From NCBI GenBank assembly GCA_017539325.1, contig JAFYHD010000115.1, positions 1 to 39,123 of the forward strand: a stretch of DNA of 39,123 nucleotides, in the 5' to 3' direction. The notes under the pieces were generated by a model. It was given only the letters and a program-made list of their open reading frames with translations, did no database searches and was not told the DNA's origin. A program made the translations under genes and the position numbers. Shown one piece after another: positions 31,885 through 39,123 of this stretch. This DNA is from a bacterium (GTDB lineage: Bacteria > Auribacterota > UBA3054). Within the stretch, counting starts at the first letter, position 1; each line of letters opens with the position of its first letter.

Positions 31885-33648
31885 TTATTTGTTGAAGCCT
31901 TTCTGGTTCATGAATTCCCAGATGCGGTCCATAAAATTGTAACTGCCGGTGCCGGGCGCGGCTTTGGCCTGGAAGCAGTGGTTTCTCGTGGCGAAGGTGT
32001 GAAGTTCGGACTGGATGCCCATGCGGCGCATCTGCTCCCAGACTTTCACGGAGTTCATGGCGCTCCAGCCGTCCGAATCACCGTGCAGGAAAAGCACGGG
32101 AGGCGTGGCGCGGTCGAAGGCGAATTCCTTTACGATCCTGACGTCGTCGCCGTTGCCGTCGCCGTTGTTGTTCCTGTCGATCTGGTCGGTCACGCAGTAG
32201 GCCGGGTAGATCGCCACGCCCCACTGGACGCTGCAGAAACAGTTGTCGATGTCGTCGATGGGCCAGTAGGCGTGGGAGAGGGAGTTCAGGGCGCCCATTA
32301 AGGTAAGGTGTCCGCCGGCGGAACAGCCCATGATGCCGATCATATTGGGATCGAGTCCGTATTCCGGGGCTTTCTTCCTGACTATCCTGATAGCGCGCTG
32401 CAGATCCTGCCAGGCGGAAATGTGTTTGGCAAAGGGCGGCAGCGGCCTGGGCTCGCGGTGCTTCAGGGTGACCACCGTCATGCCCTTCTCGTTGAGATAG
32501 CGTCTCACCGGCGCGGCCTCGAAGCCGTCTGGGTCGTTGCCGTAATAGCCGCCGCCGGAATAGACGATCTGGATGGACTTGGTCTTCAGTTCCTTGGGGA
32601 AGTGCCATTCGATATAGGGTCTTACGGTCTGGTTCGTCTGGACGTCAGGCATTCTGCCCTCCGGCCAGATCTCTTCTTTCTTGTAATCTCCCCTAGCGTC
32701 GTCTTTGGCGAAGCGGTCCATAAGTTTTTCTTCCTTGCCCAAGCGTCCGTCGAAATTCATCTGGCGCAGGAATTCCTCTGCGCGGTCGAACCAGGTGTCG
32801 TAGGGCGCGCCTTCGCAGGCCTTCGTCCCCCACTTGCCCATGAAGCCGTGGCTGCGGTCGGCAAAGAGGTGGAGTTCCGCGGGGATCTTCATTTTTCTAA
32901 GCTGGCGGTAGATCTCCGTGGAGCCGTTGGGGGAATAGAGGTCCGTGCCGCCGTGGAAAAGGCACAAGGGACAGCTCTTGGCGTCGAATTTGAAGGCTTT
33001 CGTTAGTTGGACGTCTATGGAGTTGCCATCCCTCTCGTTCGGGCCAGTGAGGCCGTCTGAGAGCGCGTAGGCGGTGTAGATGGGTATGGCCCAGTTGATA
33101 TGGCAGGATATTTCGTCCAGCTCGTCGACGGGTTCATAGGCTTTCGTCTGGCTGCTGACGGCGAGCATGACCGTCAGGTGCGCGCCGGCGGAAAAACCCA
33201 GGGCGCCGATATTGTCGGGAGAGTAGCCTCTCTTCTTCGCTTCGCTCCTGACGATCCTGACGGCGCGCTGGCCGTCCTCCCAGGCTGTCTGGTAGATGGG
33301 AAGTCCCTTGGGACGCGGCACGCGGTAAGCGAGGTTGACGCACTGGAAGCCCAGTTCCGTCATGCGTTCCGCTATGGCGTCGACCCAGGGCATGTCGCAG
33401 CGGCATTCGTAGGCGCCGCCGGAAATCAAAATGAGGCATCCCTTGGCGGGGTTGGCTTTCTTGGGCGCGGCGTACCACTCGAGTCTGGGCGTCTCGCTTT
33501 GGACCTGATGCTCCTGAAGGTCGGGCGTCTTCCCTTCCGGCCAGAGGGGCGTCGTTTCGCAATCACTTGGGAGAGCGAAGATCGTTCCGGCGAAAATCAG
33601 GATCAGCAGAAGGAAAGCGAAGGGATGATCTTTGGGAACGATATTCAT
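31885..33648 (-). CDS. Secreted double alpha/beta-hydrolase (tandem esterase)
   Basis: The 587-residue exported protein carries two full alpha/beta-hydrolase domains of the esterase/BD-FAE (feruloyl or acetyl xylan esterase-like) type. The first (about 35-290) has nucleophile S153 in GFSAGAH and a histidine in DRSHGF. The second (about 330-580) has S443 in GCSAGGH and a histidine in TRNHCF. Both share the layout RxPRPxxLP...W.D.QRA.RIVR, so they arose by internal duplication. Both active sites look intact. A signal sequence (about 1-25) indicates export. The gene starts 11 bases after polC with AGAGG as ribosome site and leads the alpha-galactosidase and esterase genes. It probably removes acyl decorations before glycan cleavage. 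Confidence 0.85.
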   Translation of the reverse strand: MNIVPKDHPFAFLLLILIFAGTIFALPSDCETTPLWPEGKTPDLQEHQVQSETPRLEWYAAPKKANPAKGCLILISGGAYECRCDMPWVDAIAERMTELGFQCVNLAYRVPRPKGLPIYQTAWEDGQRAVRIVRSEAKKRGYSPDNIGALGFSAGAHLTVMLAVSSQTKAYEPVDELDEISCHINWAIPIYTAYALSDGLTGPNERDGNSIDVQLTKAFKFDAKSCPLCLFHGGTDLYSPNGSTEIYRQLRKMKIPAELHLFADRSHGFMGKWGTKACEGAPYDTWFDRAEEFLRQMNFDGRLGKEEKLMDRFAKDDARGDYKKEEIWPEGRMPDVQTNQTVRPYIEWHFPKELKTKSIQIVYSGGGYYGNDPDGFEAAPVRRYLNEKGMTVVTLKHREPRPLPPFAKHISAWQDLQRAIRIVRKKAPEYGLDPNMIGIMGCSAGGHLTLMGALNSLSHAYWPIDDIDNCFCSVQWGVAIYPAYCVTDQIDRNNNGDGNGDDVRIVKEFAFDRATPPVLFLHGDSDGWSAMNSVKVWEQMRRMGIQSELHTFATRNHCFQAKAAPGTGSYNFMDRIWEFMNQKGFNK

Positions 33649-33659
33649 TTTGACCTCTC

Positions 33660-36600
33660 TTAGAAAAGTGAAAGCTGGGTGTCAGGTTCCGGTTCTGGTT
33701 CCGCTTTGGGTTCCTCGGGAGGAGGAGGCGTGGGAGCGTTCTCCTGGACCTTCGGCTCTGGTTTGGGTGTCAGCGTGTTGGGCTTCACGTAGGTCTCGGC
33801 TTCCGGAGCCTTTTCTTCTTGCTTGGGAGCGGGGCTGGAGAACATGGAGAAGAAATCCGTCTGGCTGGATTCCGGCATGTCGCCCAGGAGTCCGTCTTTG
33901 TTCATGGCCGCCAGAAGCGTGCTGTTGCAGCCCACCAGGCGCTGGAATTCCTCCTGGTTGGAGAAGGTGCCGACTTCCTCCCTGGCCTTGACGATGCTGG
34001 CGGCCACGGCCTCGCTCAAACCCGGGATCGAGTTAAGAGGCGGCAGGATCTTGCCGTCCTTAATAAGGCACTTGGTGGGATGGGACTTGTAGATGTCCAA
34101 AGGCATCATCTCGAAACCGCGGGCGTACATTTCCTGGGCCAGTTCGAGAATTTCTATGGAAGCCTGGTCGTTGGCAGTGGCGTCCTTGCCTTTGTTTCTG
34201 AGAGAGTAGAGCTCCTGGCGGACGGCCTTCAGGCCTTTGGAGACAAGGGTGGAATTCAGGTGGTCGCGCTTGATGGAGAAATAGGTGGCGTAGAAAGCCA
34301 AGGGGTAATGCACCTTGCAGTAGGCGATCCTGGCGGCGTTCAGAACGTAAGCCACGGCGTGCGCCTTCGGGAACATGTATTTGATCTTCTTGCAGGAATC
34401 CACGTACCAGTCCGGAACCTTGACCTTGCCCATGGCCTCCTCGTCCTCGGGCTTCAAGCCTTTGCCTTTACGAACGCTCTCCATGATCTTGAAGGCGTGG
34501 AAGGGCTCCATGCCCCTGCCCTTAAGGTAGAGCATGATGTCATCTCGGGTGCAGATGACGTCGCTGAGCGTGAGCTTCAGGTTGGTGATGAGGGACTGGG
34601 CGTTGTCGAGCCAGACGTTGGTGCCGTGGGAAAGACCGGATATCCTAATGAGATCCTCGATGTTTTTCGGCTTGGCGTCCATGAGCATGCCGCGGACAAA
34701 ATTCGTGCCGAATTCCGGAATGCCCAGCGTTCCCGTATTGCTGTCGATGTCCTCGGGCTTGACCCCCAGGGCCTCAACGGACGTGAAGAGGCTCAGCATG
34801 GCGGGATCGTTCAGCTCCAGCTTCGTCACGTCGAAGCCGAGGTAGTCGCTTAGAAGCTTGATCTGTGTCGGCACATCGTGTCCCAAGATATCCAGCTTCA
34901 GAAGCTGCGATTCCATCTTGTGGTAATCGAAGTGCGTGATCTTGTTCTGGGCGTCCTTTTTGTCAGCGGGATACTGCACAGGGCAGAAGTCCGTGATCAA
35001 TTCGCCCTTCGGAAGAATGATCATGCCGCCCGGATGCTGGCCGGTGGTCCTCTTCACGCCCACCAGCTGGAAGATGACGTACTCCTTCATGGCAGCGGGC
35101 ATTTTCAGTCCGGTCTCGTCAAGGTATTTCATAACGAAGCCGTAGGCCGTCTTGCTCTGCAAGGTCGCGATGGTGCCGGCGCGGTAGACGTTCTCGATGC
35201 CGAAGAGTTTTTCCGTGTAGCGGTGAGCCTGGCTCTGATACTCGCCCGCGAAGTTAAGGTCGATATCCGGCGTCTTGTCGCCTTTGTAGCCCACGAAGGT
35301 CTCGAAGGGAATGTCGAAGCCGAAGCGCCCCATGGTTTCCCCGCAGACCGGGCACTTTCTGTCAGGCAGGTCGATGCCGATAGTTTGGGTTATGCCGTTT
35401 AGGGGCGTCGCCCTGGGCTCGCCCTCGTCGTCGTAGCCCACGAATTCCGTCTTGTGGCACTTCGGGCAGACGTAGTGGGCCGGCAGGCTGTTCACTTCCG
35501 TAATACCGCTCAAAAACGCCACAAAGCTAGAACCCACGCTGCCTCTGGAGCCAACGATATAACCGTCGGACAAAGATTTCTGCACCAGCATCTGGGCCAG
35601 CATGTAAAGGTCGGCGTAGTGGTTCTCGATGATGGAGCCGATCTCGCGCTCAAGCCTCATCAGCGGGATCTTGTGGGGATTTTCGCCATAGACCGCGTGC
35701 AGCTTTCCGTAGCATAGGTCGCGTAGACGCTGCTCCGCGTTCTCCACTTTCGGAGGATGGAAGCCGTCGGGAATAGGCTGGAGATCTTCCAGCGATTCCG
35801 CGATCTTTTTCGTGTTCGTGATGACGATCTCTTTGGCTTTCTCCTCGCCAAGATAGCTGAATTCCTCCAGCATTTTGTCGGTGGAGCGGAAATACAGAGG
35901 CGCCTCGGTCTCATCGTCGTAGCCCTGGCCAACCTGCAGGATCTTCCTGGCCAGCGCGTCCTTTTCCTCGAGGATATGCACGTCGCAGGTGGCGCAGACC
36001 GGTTTTCCGTACTTCTCGCCCAGCTCGACTATTTTCTTGTTCAGCCTGACAAGGTCGTCGTTGCTCTTTATTTTCGGATACTCGACCTTGCTTTTCAAGA
36101 AGACGTTGTTGCCCAGCGGCTGGATCTCGAAATAATCGTAAAGATTCTGCGCCTCAGCGAAACGCTTGTCGAACTCCTCGGAGGATATCTGCCCGGCGTC
36201 TTCCTTCAGCACAAGGTTGAAAAGCTCGCCCGCCACGCAGGCGCCGCCTATGACCAAGCCTTCCCTGTACTGCTCGAGAATATCCTTGGGGATAAGCGGA
36301 TGGGAGTAGAAATATTCCGTGTGGGAGACTGATACAAGATCGTAAATGTTGTGCAACCCTTTCCTGTTCTTGGCGTAGAGAATGATGTGATAGGTGTTGG
36401 CCTTGATGTCGGAGGCGTCCTGCTTGCTGAGCCCTCCGGAATTCTTGCTCTCAAGGCGTTTTTTGAGTTCCTCGGAAGGAATGTTGACAAGGTATCCTTC
36501 CACGCCGAACAAAAGTCTTATGCCTAATTTCTTGGCCTGCTTGTAGGCGTCGGGATAGATGTGCACGTTGCCGTGATCGGTGACGCCCACCGCAGGATGT

Positions 36601-37679
36601 CCCCAGAACTTCGCCCGGGCTATCAGGTCGTTCACTTCCGTCAGGGCATCCATGGCGCTCATCTTCGTGTGGGCATGCAGCTCCACGCGGTGTTCAGCGC
36701 TCTTTTCAGGCGGAGTGGGATCGTCCGCGCGCAAAATCGTCTCCGCCCTCAGGAAAAGCTCGCCGCTTCTCTGGTCAGTATCCAATGAGCCTAAAACTTT
36801 CAGCCACTCCCCTTCCTTGATCTCGCCCACGAAGATCTTCTCCTGGCTGCCCCACTTGGGCATCTTGAAGATCTTGACGGCAACCGCGTTCTCACCGTCG
36901 GAAAGGAAGGCGGTGTTGGGCCGACGCTCACTCTCCTCGTTGGCGTAGGAGAAAACTTTCCCTTCCACGAGGACTTTCTGTCTGCCGCCTTCTTTTCCGT
37001 AAAGGTCGCGCATCGCCGTTATCGTAAACTTTGAGGGAATGGCGCCGGAGCCGTAAACGATCTTTTCTGCCTCTTCTTTCTGCTTGGCCAGTTTCGCGGC
37101 AATTTCCGCCTCTTCTTTTTCCTTCTCCTGGTCGTGCTCGCTGCTGAAGTCGCCGGGCACGATCTTGACTTTGCCGGCGAAGCCCAGGCAGACGCCCAGC
37201 AGTTCCGTCAGCTTCGCGTCCACAAGAGCGCCAACGGCCTCCTTGGCCGTCAGTTCCCCGTCCACTTCCAAAAGAATGTCGCCGCCGTCTTCCAAGACGT
37301 GGTGCTGCTCTATAAGCGCAGCCTTGTGCCCGCACATGGCGAAGGCGTAATTTAAGATCTCCTTGAAGTGCACCCGGAAGAACTCCAGGGGCGAGGGCGC
37401 GCTCCCATTCTCGTACAGGGGAATTAACAAAATTTTTGGCCGGCCCTCCTCGGGCAGATTGTCGAGCATCTTTCTAAGGCTCTGCTCCAGGGCCAGGACC
37501 AGTTCCGCCCAGCTCTTGTCCTCGGGCAAAGCGGTCAAAGGCAGTTCCAACTCCCAAATATGCGTGTCGTCGTCGATGCCCAAACGCAAGTCGCCGGGCT
37601 TAAGGAAAGAAGTGGCGGAGCCCTTTAATGGCAGGCTTCCGAAAAGGTCAGAGGGGCTGATAAACAGATACGACTTCAT
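33660..37679 (-). CDS. polC: PolC-type DNA polymerase III, exonuclease domain missing
   Basis: This 1339-residue replicative polymerase follows the PolC order rather than DnaE: N-terminal domain and coiled coil (about 1-205), OB fold (about 210-325), PHP domain from ELHAHTKMS (H335/H337) and GVTDHGNV, zinc site (CPKC at C738, later CPVCG), palm with PDIDLNF (D805/D807) and KLDILGHD, then fingers and helix-hairpin-helix. In Firmicutes PolC a DEDDh exonuclease of about 170 residues is inserted in the PHP domain after the GMEANLVDD-like strand. Here LLFGVEGYLVN is followed by only about 29 residues (400-428) before TYHIILYAKNRKG, so the proofreading domain is absent. The tail has QTDFF (1273-1277) and, after a Pro/Glu-rich tether, QLSLF at the extreme end, both clamp-binding-like. 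An AAGGG ribosome site overlaps the upstream stop codon. Confidence 0.93.
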   Translation of the reverse strand: MKSYLFISPSDLFGSLPLKGSATSFLKPGDLRLGIDDDTHIWELELPLTALPEDKSWAELVLALEQSLRKMLDNLPEEGRPKILLIPLYENGSAPSPLEFFRVHFKEILNYAFAMCGHKAALIEQHHVLEDGGDILLEVDGELTAKEAVGALVDAKLTELLGVCLGFAGKVKIVPGDFSSEHDQEKEKEEAEIAAKLAKQKEEAEKIVYGSGAIPSKFTITAMRDLYGKEGGRQKVLVEGKVFSYANEESERRPNTAFLSDGENAVAVKIFKMPKWGSQEKIFVGEIKEGEWLKVLGSLDTDQRSGELFLRAETILRADDPTPPEKSAEHRVELHAHTKMSAMDALTEVNDLIARAKFWGHPAVGVTDHGNVHIYPDAYKQAKKLGIRLLFGVEGYLVNIPSEELKKRLESKNSGGLSKQDASDIKANTYHIILYAKNRKGLHNIYDLVSVSHTEYFYSHPLIPKDILEQYREGLVIGGACVAGELFNLVLKEDAGQISSEEFDKRFAEAQNLYDYFEIQPLGNNVFLKSKVEYPKIKSNDDLVRLNKKIVELGEKYGKPVCATCDVHILEEKDALARKILQVGQGYDDETEAPLYFRSTDKMLEEFSYLGEEKAKEIVITNTKKIAESLEDLQPIPDGFHPPKVENAEQRLRDLCYGKLHAVYGENPHKIPLMRLEREIGSIIENHYADLYMLAQMLVQKSLSDGYIVGSRGSVGSSFVAFLSGITEVNSLPAHYVCPKCHKTEFVGYDDEGEPRATPLNGITQTIGIDLPDRKCPVCGETMGRFGFDIPFETFVGYKGDKTPDIDLNFAGEYQSQAHRYTEKLFGIENVYRAGTIATLQSKTAYGFVMKYLDETGLKMPAAMKEYVIFQLVGVKRTTGQHPGGMIILPKGELITDFCPVQYPADKKDAQNKITHFDYHKMESQLLKLDILGHDVPTQIKLLSDYLGFDVTKLELNDPAMLSLFTSVEALGVKPEDIDSNTGTLGIPEFGTNFVRGMLMDAKPKNIEDLIRISGLSHGTNVWLDNAQSLITNLKLTLSDVICTRDDIMLYLKGRGMEPFHAFKIMESVRKGKGLKPEDEEAMGKVKVPDWYVDSCKKIKYMFPKAHAVAYVLNAARIAYCKVHYPLAFYATYFSIKRDHLNSTLVSKGLKAVRQELYSLRNKGKDATANDQASIEILELAQEMYARGFEMMPLDIYKSHPTKCLIKDGKILPPLNSIPGLSEAVAASIVKAREEVGTFSNQEEFQRLVGCNSTLLAAMNKDGLLGDMPESSQTDFFSMFSSPAPKQEEKAPEAETYVKPNTLTPKPEPKVQENAPTPPPPEEPKAEPEPEPDTQLSLF

Positions 37680-37687
37680 CTCTACCC

Positions 37688-38356
37688 TTATTCGCCAAGT
37701 TTCATGAATTCAGGGTGGATGTAATTCTCGTCGCACTTCATTGTGTAGGTCACTTTGCCTTTGGAAGTGATCTTGACGTTGTGGGAGACGCCCACTTCCT
37801 TGAATTTGCTCACGAAATTCTTGCCTTTCTTCTCGAGGAAGTAGTCAGCCTCGAAAAGGTAGTCGCTCGGGTAGCTATGATCCAGAAGCTGGAGGCCGTA
37901 GCCCTCGTCGAATTTAGAGGTGTCGACATTCTTGAAGGTGCCTGAGCATTTTATGGAGGAGGAATAGCAGTTGACGCATTCCACCAGCTTGCTTTCCAGA
38001 TCCTTAGTAGCGCAGTCCCTTATGGCCAATTTCAAGGGATAGGTGCTGATTTCGTTGAATTTCAATTTCCCGTTCTTTTCTTTCCAGGAAATGTCAAAGA
38101 GATTGTCTTTTTTCCCGAAATCGAAAGACTTGAAAGGCACGTTCACATAGGCGTTCCTGGATACGGTGCCGTAATACTTGAAGACTATGAAAGAGTACCT
38201 GCCCCTATCGTCGCCGTCGAGTTCCTTGATGGTCTCCGCGGAAAAGGTTCCCGTAAGCTTGATGGATGTGGTCCCCTTGAACTCGCTGCCGAAGGTCTCG
38301 GCGAAAGCCTGGGCGCTCAAAAGGAGAGCGGCAAACAAAAGCAAATACTTTTTCAT
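37688..38356 (-). CDS. Exported protein, tandem family member 2 (unrecognised)
   Basis: I do not recognise this 222-residue exported protein. Translation could begin at a TTG (38365), but the ATG at 38356 opens a clean signal peptide (MKKYLLLFAALLLSAQAFAE). The mature protein starts ETFGSEFKGTTSIKLTGTF, has a mid-region SSIKCSGTFKNVD and ends VKITSKGKVTYTMKCDENYIHPEFMK. Each of these has a counterpart in the next gene upstream, so the two are paralogues with an internally repeated IK-x-SGT beta motif. It contains several cysteines (for example CVNCYSSSIKC). It ends 8 bases before polC, whose ribosome site includes this gene's stop codon. Periplasmic location is likely; function unknown. Confidence 0.7.
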   Translation of the reverse strand: MKKYLLLFAALLLSAQAFAETFGSEFKGTTSIKLTGTFSAETIKELDGDDRGRYSFIVFKYYGTVSRNAYVNVPFKSFDFGKKDNLFDISWKEKNGKLKFNEISTYPLKLAIRDCATKDLESKLVECVNCYSSSIKCSGTFKNVDTSKFDEGYGLQLLDHSYPSDYLFEADYFLEKKGKNFVSKFKEVGVSHNVKITSKGKVTYTMKCDENYIHPEFMKLGE

Positions 38357-38371
38357 AGTCTTCAATATTTT

Positions 38372-39007
38372 TTATAACGCGTTGGTGAATTCCGGCCTGA
38401 CGTATCTTTCGTCGCAGCTGAAGGAGAAAGTGGCCTTGCCCTTGGAGGTGACCTTGATGGTGAACTTGATGCCGTTATTGGCGCCCTTCAGGGCCAGGTT
38501 CTTGCCTACCTTCTCCAGCGCGAACTTCCTGTAGAGGAAATCCTCCTTGTTGGAGAATTCCGTGATCTGAAGCAGGTAAGCGTTCAGCAGCGGATGATCC
38601 ACGTTGGTAAAGCTGCCGGAACACTTGATGCTCGTCTTGGAGGGAGCCTCCTGCTCCAGGGTGCCCTCATCGCTCACCACCCCGATCCAGAGCAGGTCCA
38701 TGTAGCTGGTCTTGTACTGGAACTTCTTGTTCTTCAGGGTGTACTTGATGTTTTCCCCCATGCTTTCGGAAGTGTAAACGCCGGGCTTGGTCTCCGAGAC
38801 GGGCAGCGCCGAGGAGATACCGCCATGACGCTTCAATACGACGAAATTGTAGTTCGCCGGATCGTCCAGCATATGCTGGAGCTCGTCCGTTATGGTGCCG
38901 CTGAGCTTTATGGTCGTCTTGCCTTTGAAGACGCTGTCGAAAGTTTCGGCGGAGCATTCAAGGGTAAAAAGCGCCGCGAAAGCTAATAAGAAAAGCGTTT
39001 TTTTCAT
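38372..39007 (-). CDS. Exported protein, tandem family member 1 (unrecognised)
   Basis: This 211-residue exported protein of unknown function is a paralogue of the product of 37688-38356. A signal peptide (MKKTLFLLAFAALFTLECSAE) precedes ETFDSVFKGKTTIKLSGTI, a middle TSIKCSGSFTNVD motif and a C-terminal VTSKGKATFSFSCDERYVRPEF. Two cysteines are conserved with the paralogue (one in IKCSG, one in SCDE/KCDE). The start codon overlaps the stop codon of a third copy upstream (ATGA), and the stop is 15 bases before the next copy's ATG. All three copies and polC therefore appear to be one transcript. Confidence 0.72.
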   Translation of the reverse strand: MKKTLFLLAFAALFTLECSAETFDSVFKGKTTIKLSGTITDELQHMLDDPANYNFVVLKRHGGISSALPVSETKPGVYTSESMGENIKYTLKNKKFQYKTSYMDLLWIGVVSDEGTLEQEAPSKTSIKCSGSFTNVDHPLLNAYLLQITEFSNKEDFLYRKFALEKVGKNLALKGANNGIKFTIKVTSKGKATFSFSCDERYVRPEFTNAL

Positions 39008-39123
39008 TCTTCGTCATCATCTCCCGGGTCAGGGGGAGCAGGTTCGTATTCGTAGTCTATTCTCGGCTCGACGTATTCTCCTCCGAGTTTAAAAGAGGCT
39101 GAGATATTGCCTTTCGATTTGAT
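39004..39123 (-). CDS. Partial exported protein, third tandem family copy (C-terminus only)
   Basis: The last 39 codons of a gene that enters from beyond the window read IKSKGNISASFKLGGEYVEP, followed by an acidic, proline-rich tail ending PGDDDEE. The first part aligns with the C-termini of the two downstream genes (TSKGKATFSFSCDERYVRPEF), so it is a third member of the same family. It differs in lacking the conserved cysteine and in carrying an acidic tail. Its TGA overlaps the ATG of the next gene. Confidence 0.75.
   Translation of the reverse strand: MKSKGNISASFKLGGEYVEPRIDYEYEPAPPDPGDDDEE

Overview
The window reads as about 39 kb of chromosome from an anaerobic, Gram-negative, glycan-degrading bacterium, most likely a member of the PVC group (Lentisphaerota, Kiritimatiellota or Verrucomicrobiota). 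Lipid A and LPS genes (LpxL-type acyltransferase, WaaF) indicate an outer membrane. Rubrerythrin, a rubredoxin/flavin reductase and a PerR-type regulator indicate anaerobic oxidative-stress defence. Acetate kinase indicates fermentation. A giant secreted protein ends in a PEP-CTERM sorting signal. Many exported carbohydrate-active enzymes and, unusually for a Gram-negative, a PolC-type replicative polymerase are present. The phylum is inferred from gene content only. Nearly every gene is on the minus strand; the PEP-CTERM protein is the one clear exception.

Region by region (minus-strand genes run right to left): (1) 1-1995 carries an autoregulated-looking perR - flavin reductase/rubredoxin - rubrerythrin operon with a clean promoter and overlapping Fur/PerR-type operator. 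(2) 2007-8574 holds two tandem paralogous secreted six-hairpin glycosidases, each with two C-terminal discoidin-like domains. (3) 8588-15549 is a tightly coupled envelope operon: a YnbE/YdbL-type fused lipoprotein, ackA, sppA, a LolA-like/thioredoxin-like fusion, a CPBP-protease/LpxL fusion, and waaF. Most junctions overlap (TAATG or ATGA). (4) 15721-19110 (+) is the PEP-CTERM modular protein, followed by a shared terminator and a truncated AlbA_2-type ATPase with striking palindromes upstream. (5) 20305-29798 contains two sialate O-acetylesterase paralogues. Between them lies an AT-rich insertion of about 5 kb: an RHH regulator, a double D12 DNA methyltransferase, an AlwI-family restriction enzyme, a small membrane protein, and next to it a Bro-N/Fic protein. 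(6) 28308-39123 is one run of closely spaced minus genes: three copies of an unrecognised secreted protein family (one cut by the window edge), PolC, a double alpha/beta-hydrolase, a GH27 alpha-galactosidase and a sialate O-acetylesterase.

The most unusual items are: a PolC that has lost the proofreading exonuclease normally inserted in its PHP domain and carries two candidate clamp-binding motifs; the CPBP-LpxL fusion; the one-polypeptide YnbE-YdbL fusion; the restriction-modification cassette led by a ribbon-helix-helix protein; and the three-copy secreted family upstream of polC. No tRNA, rRNA, CRISPR array or recognisable transposase was seen.
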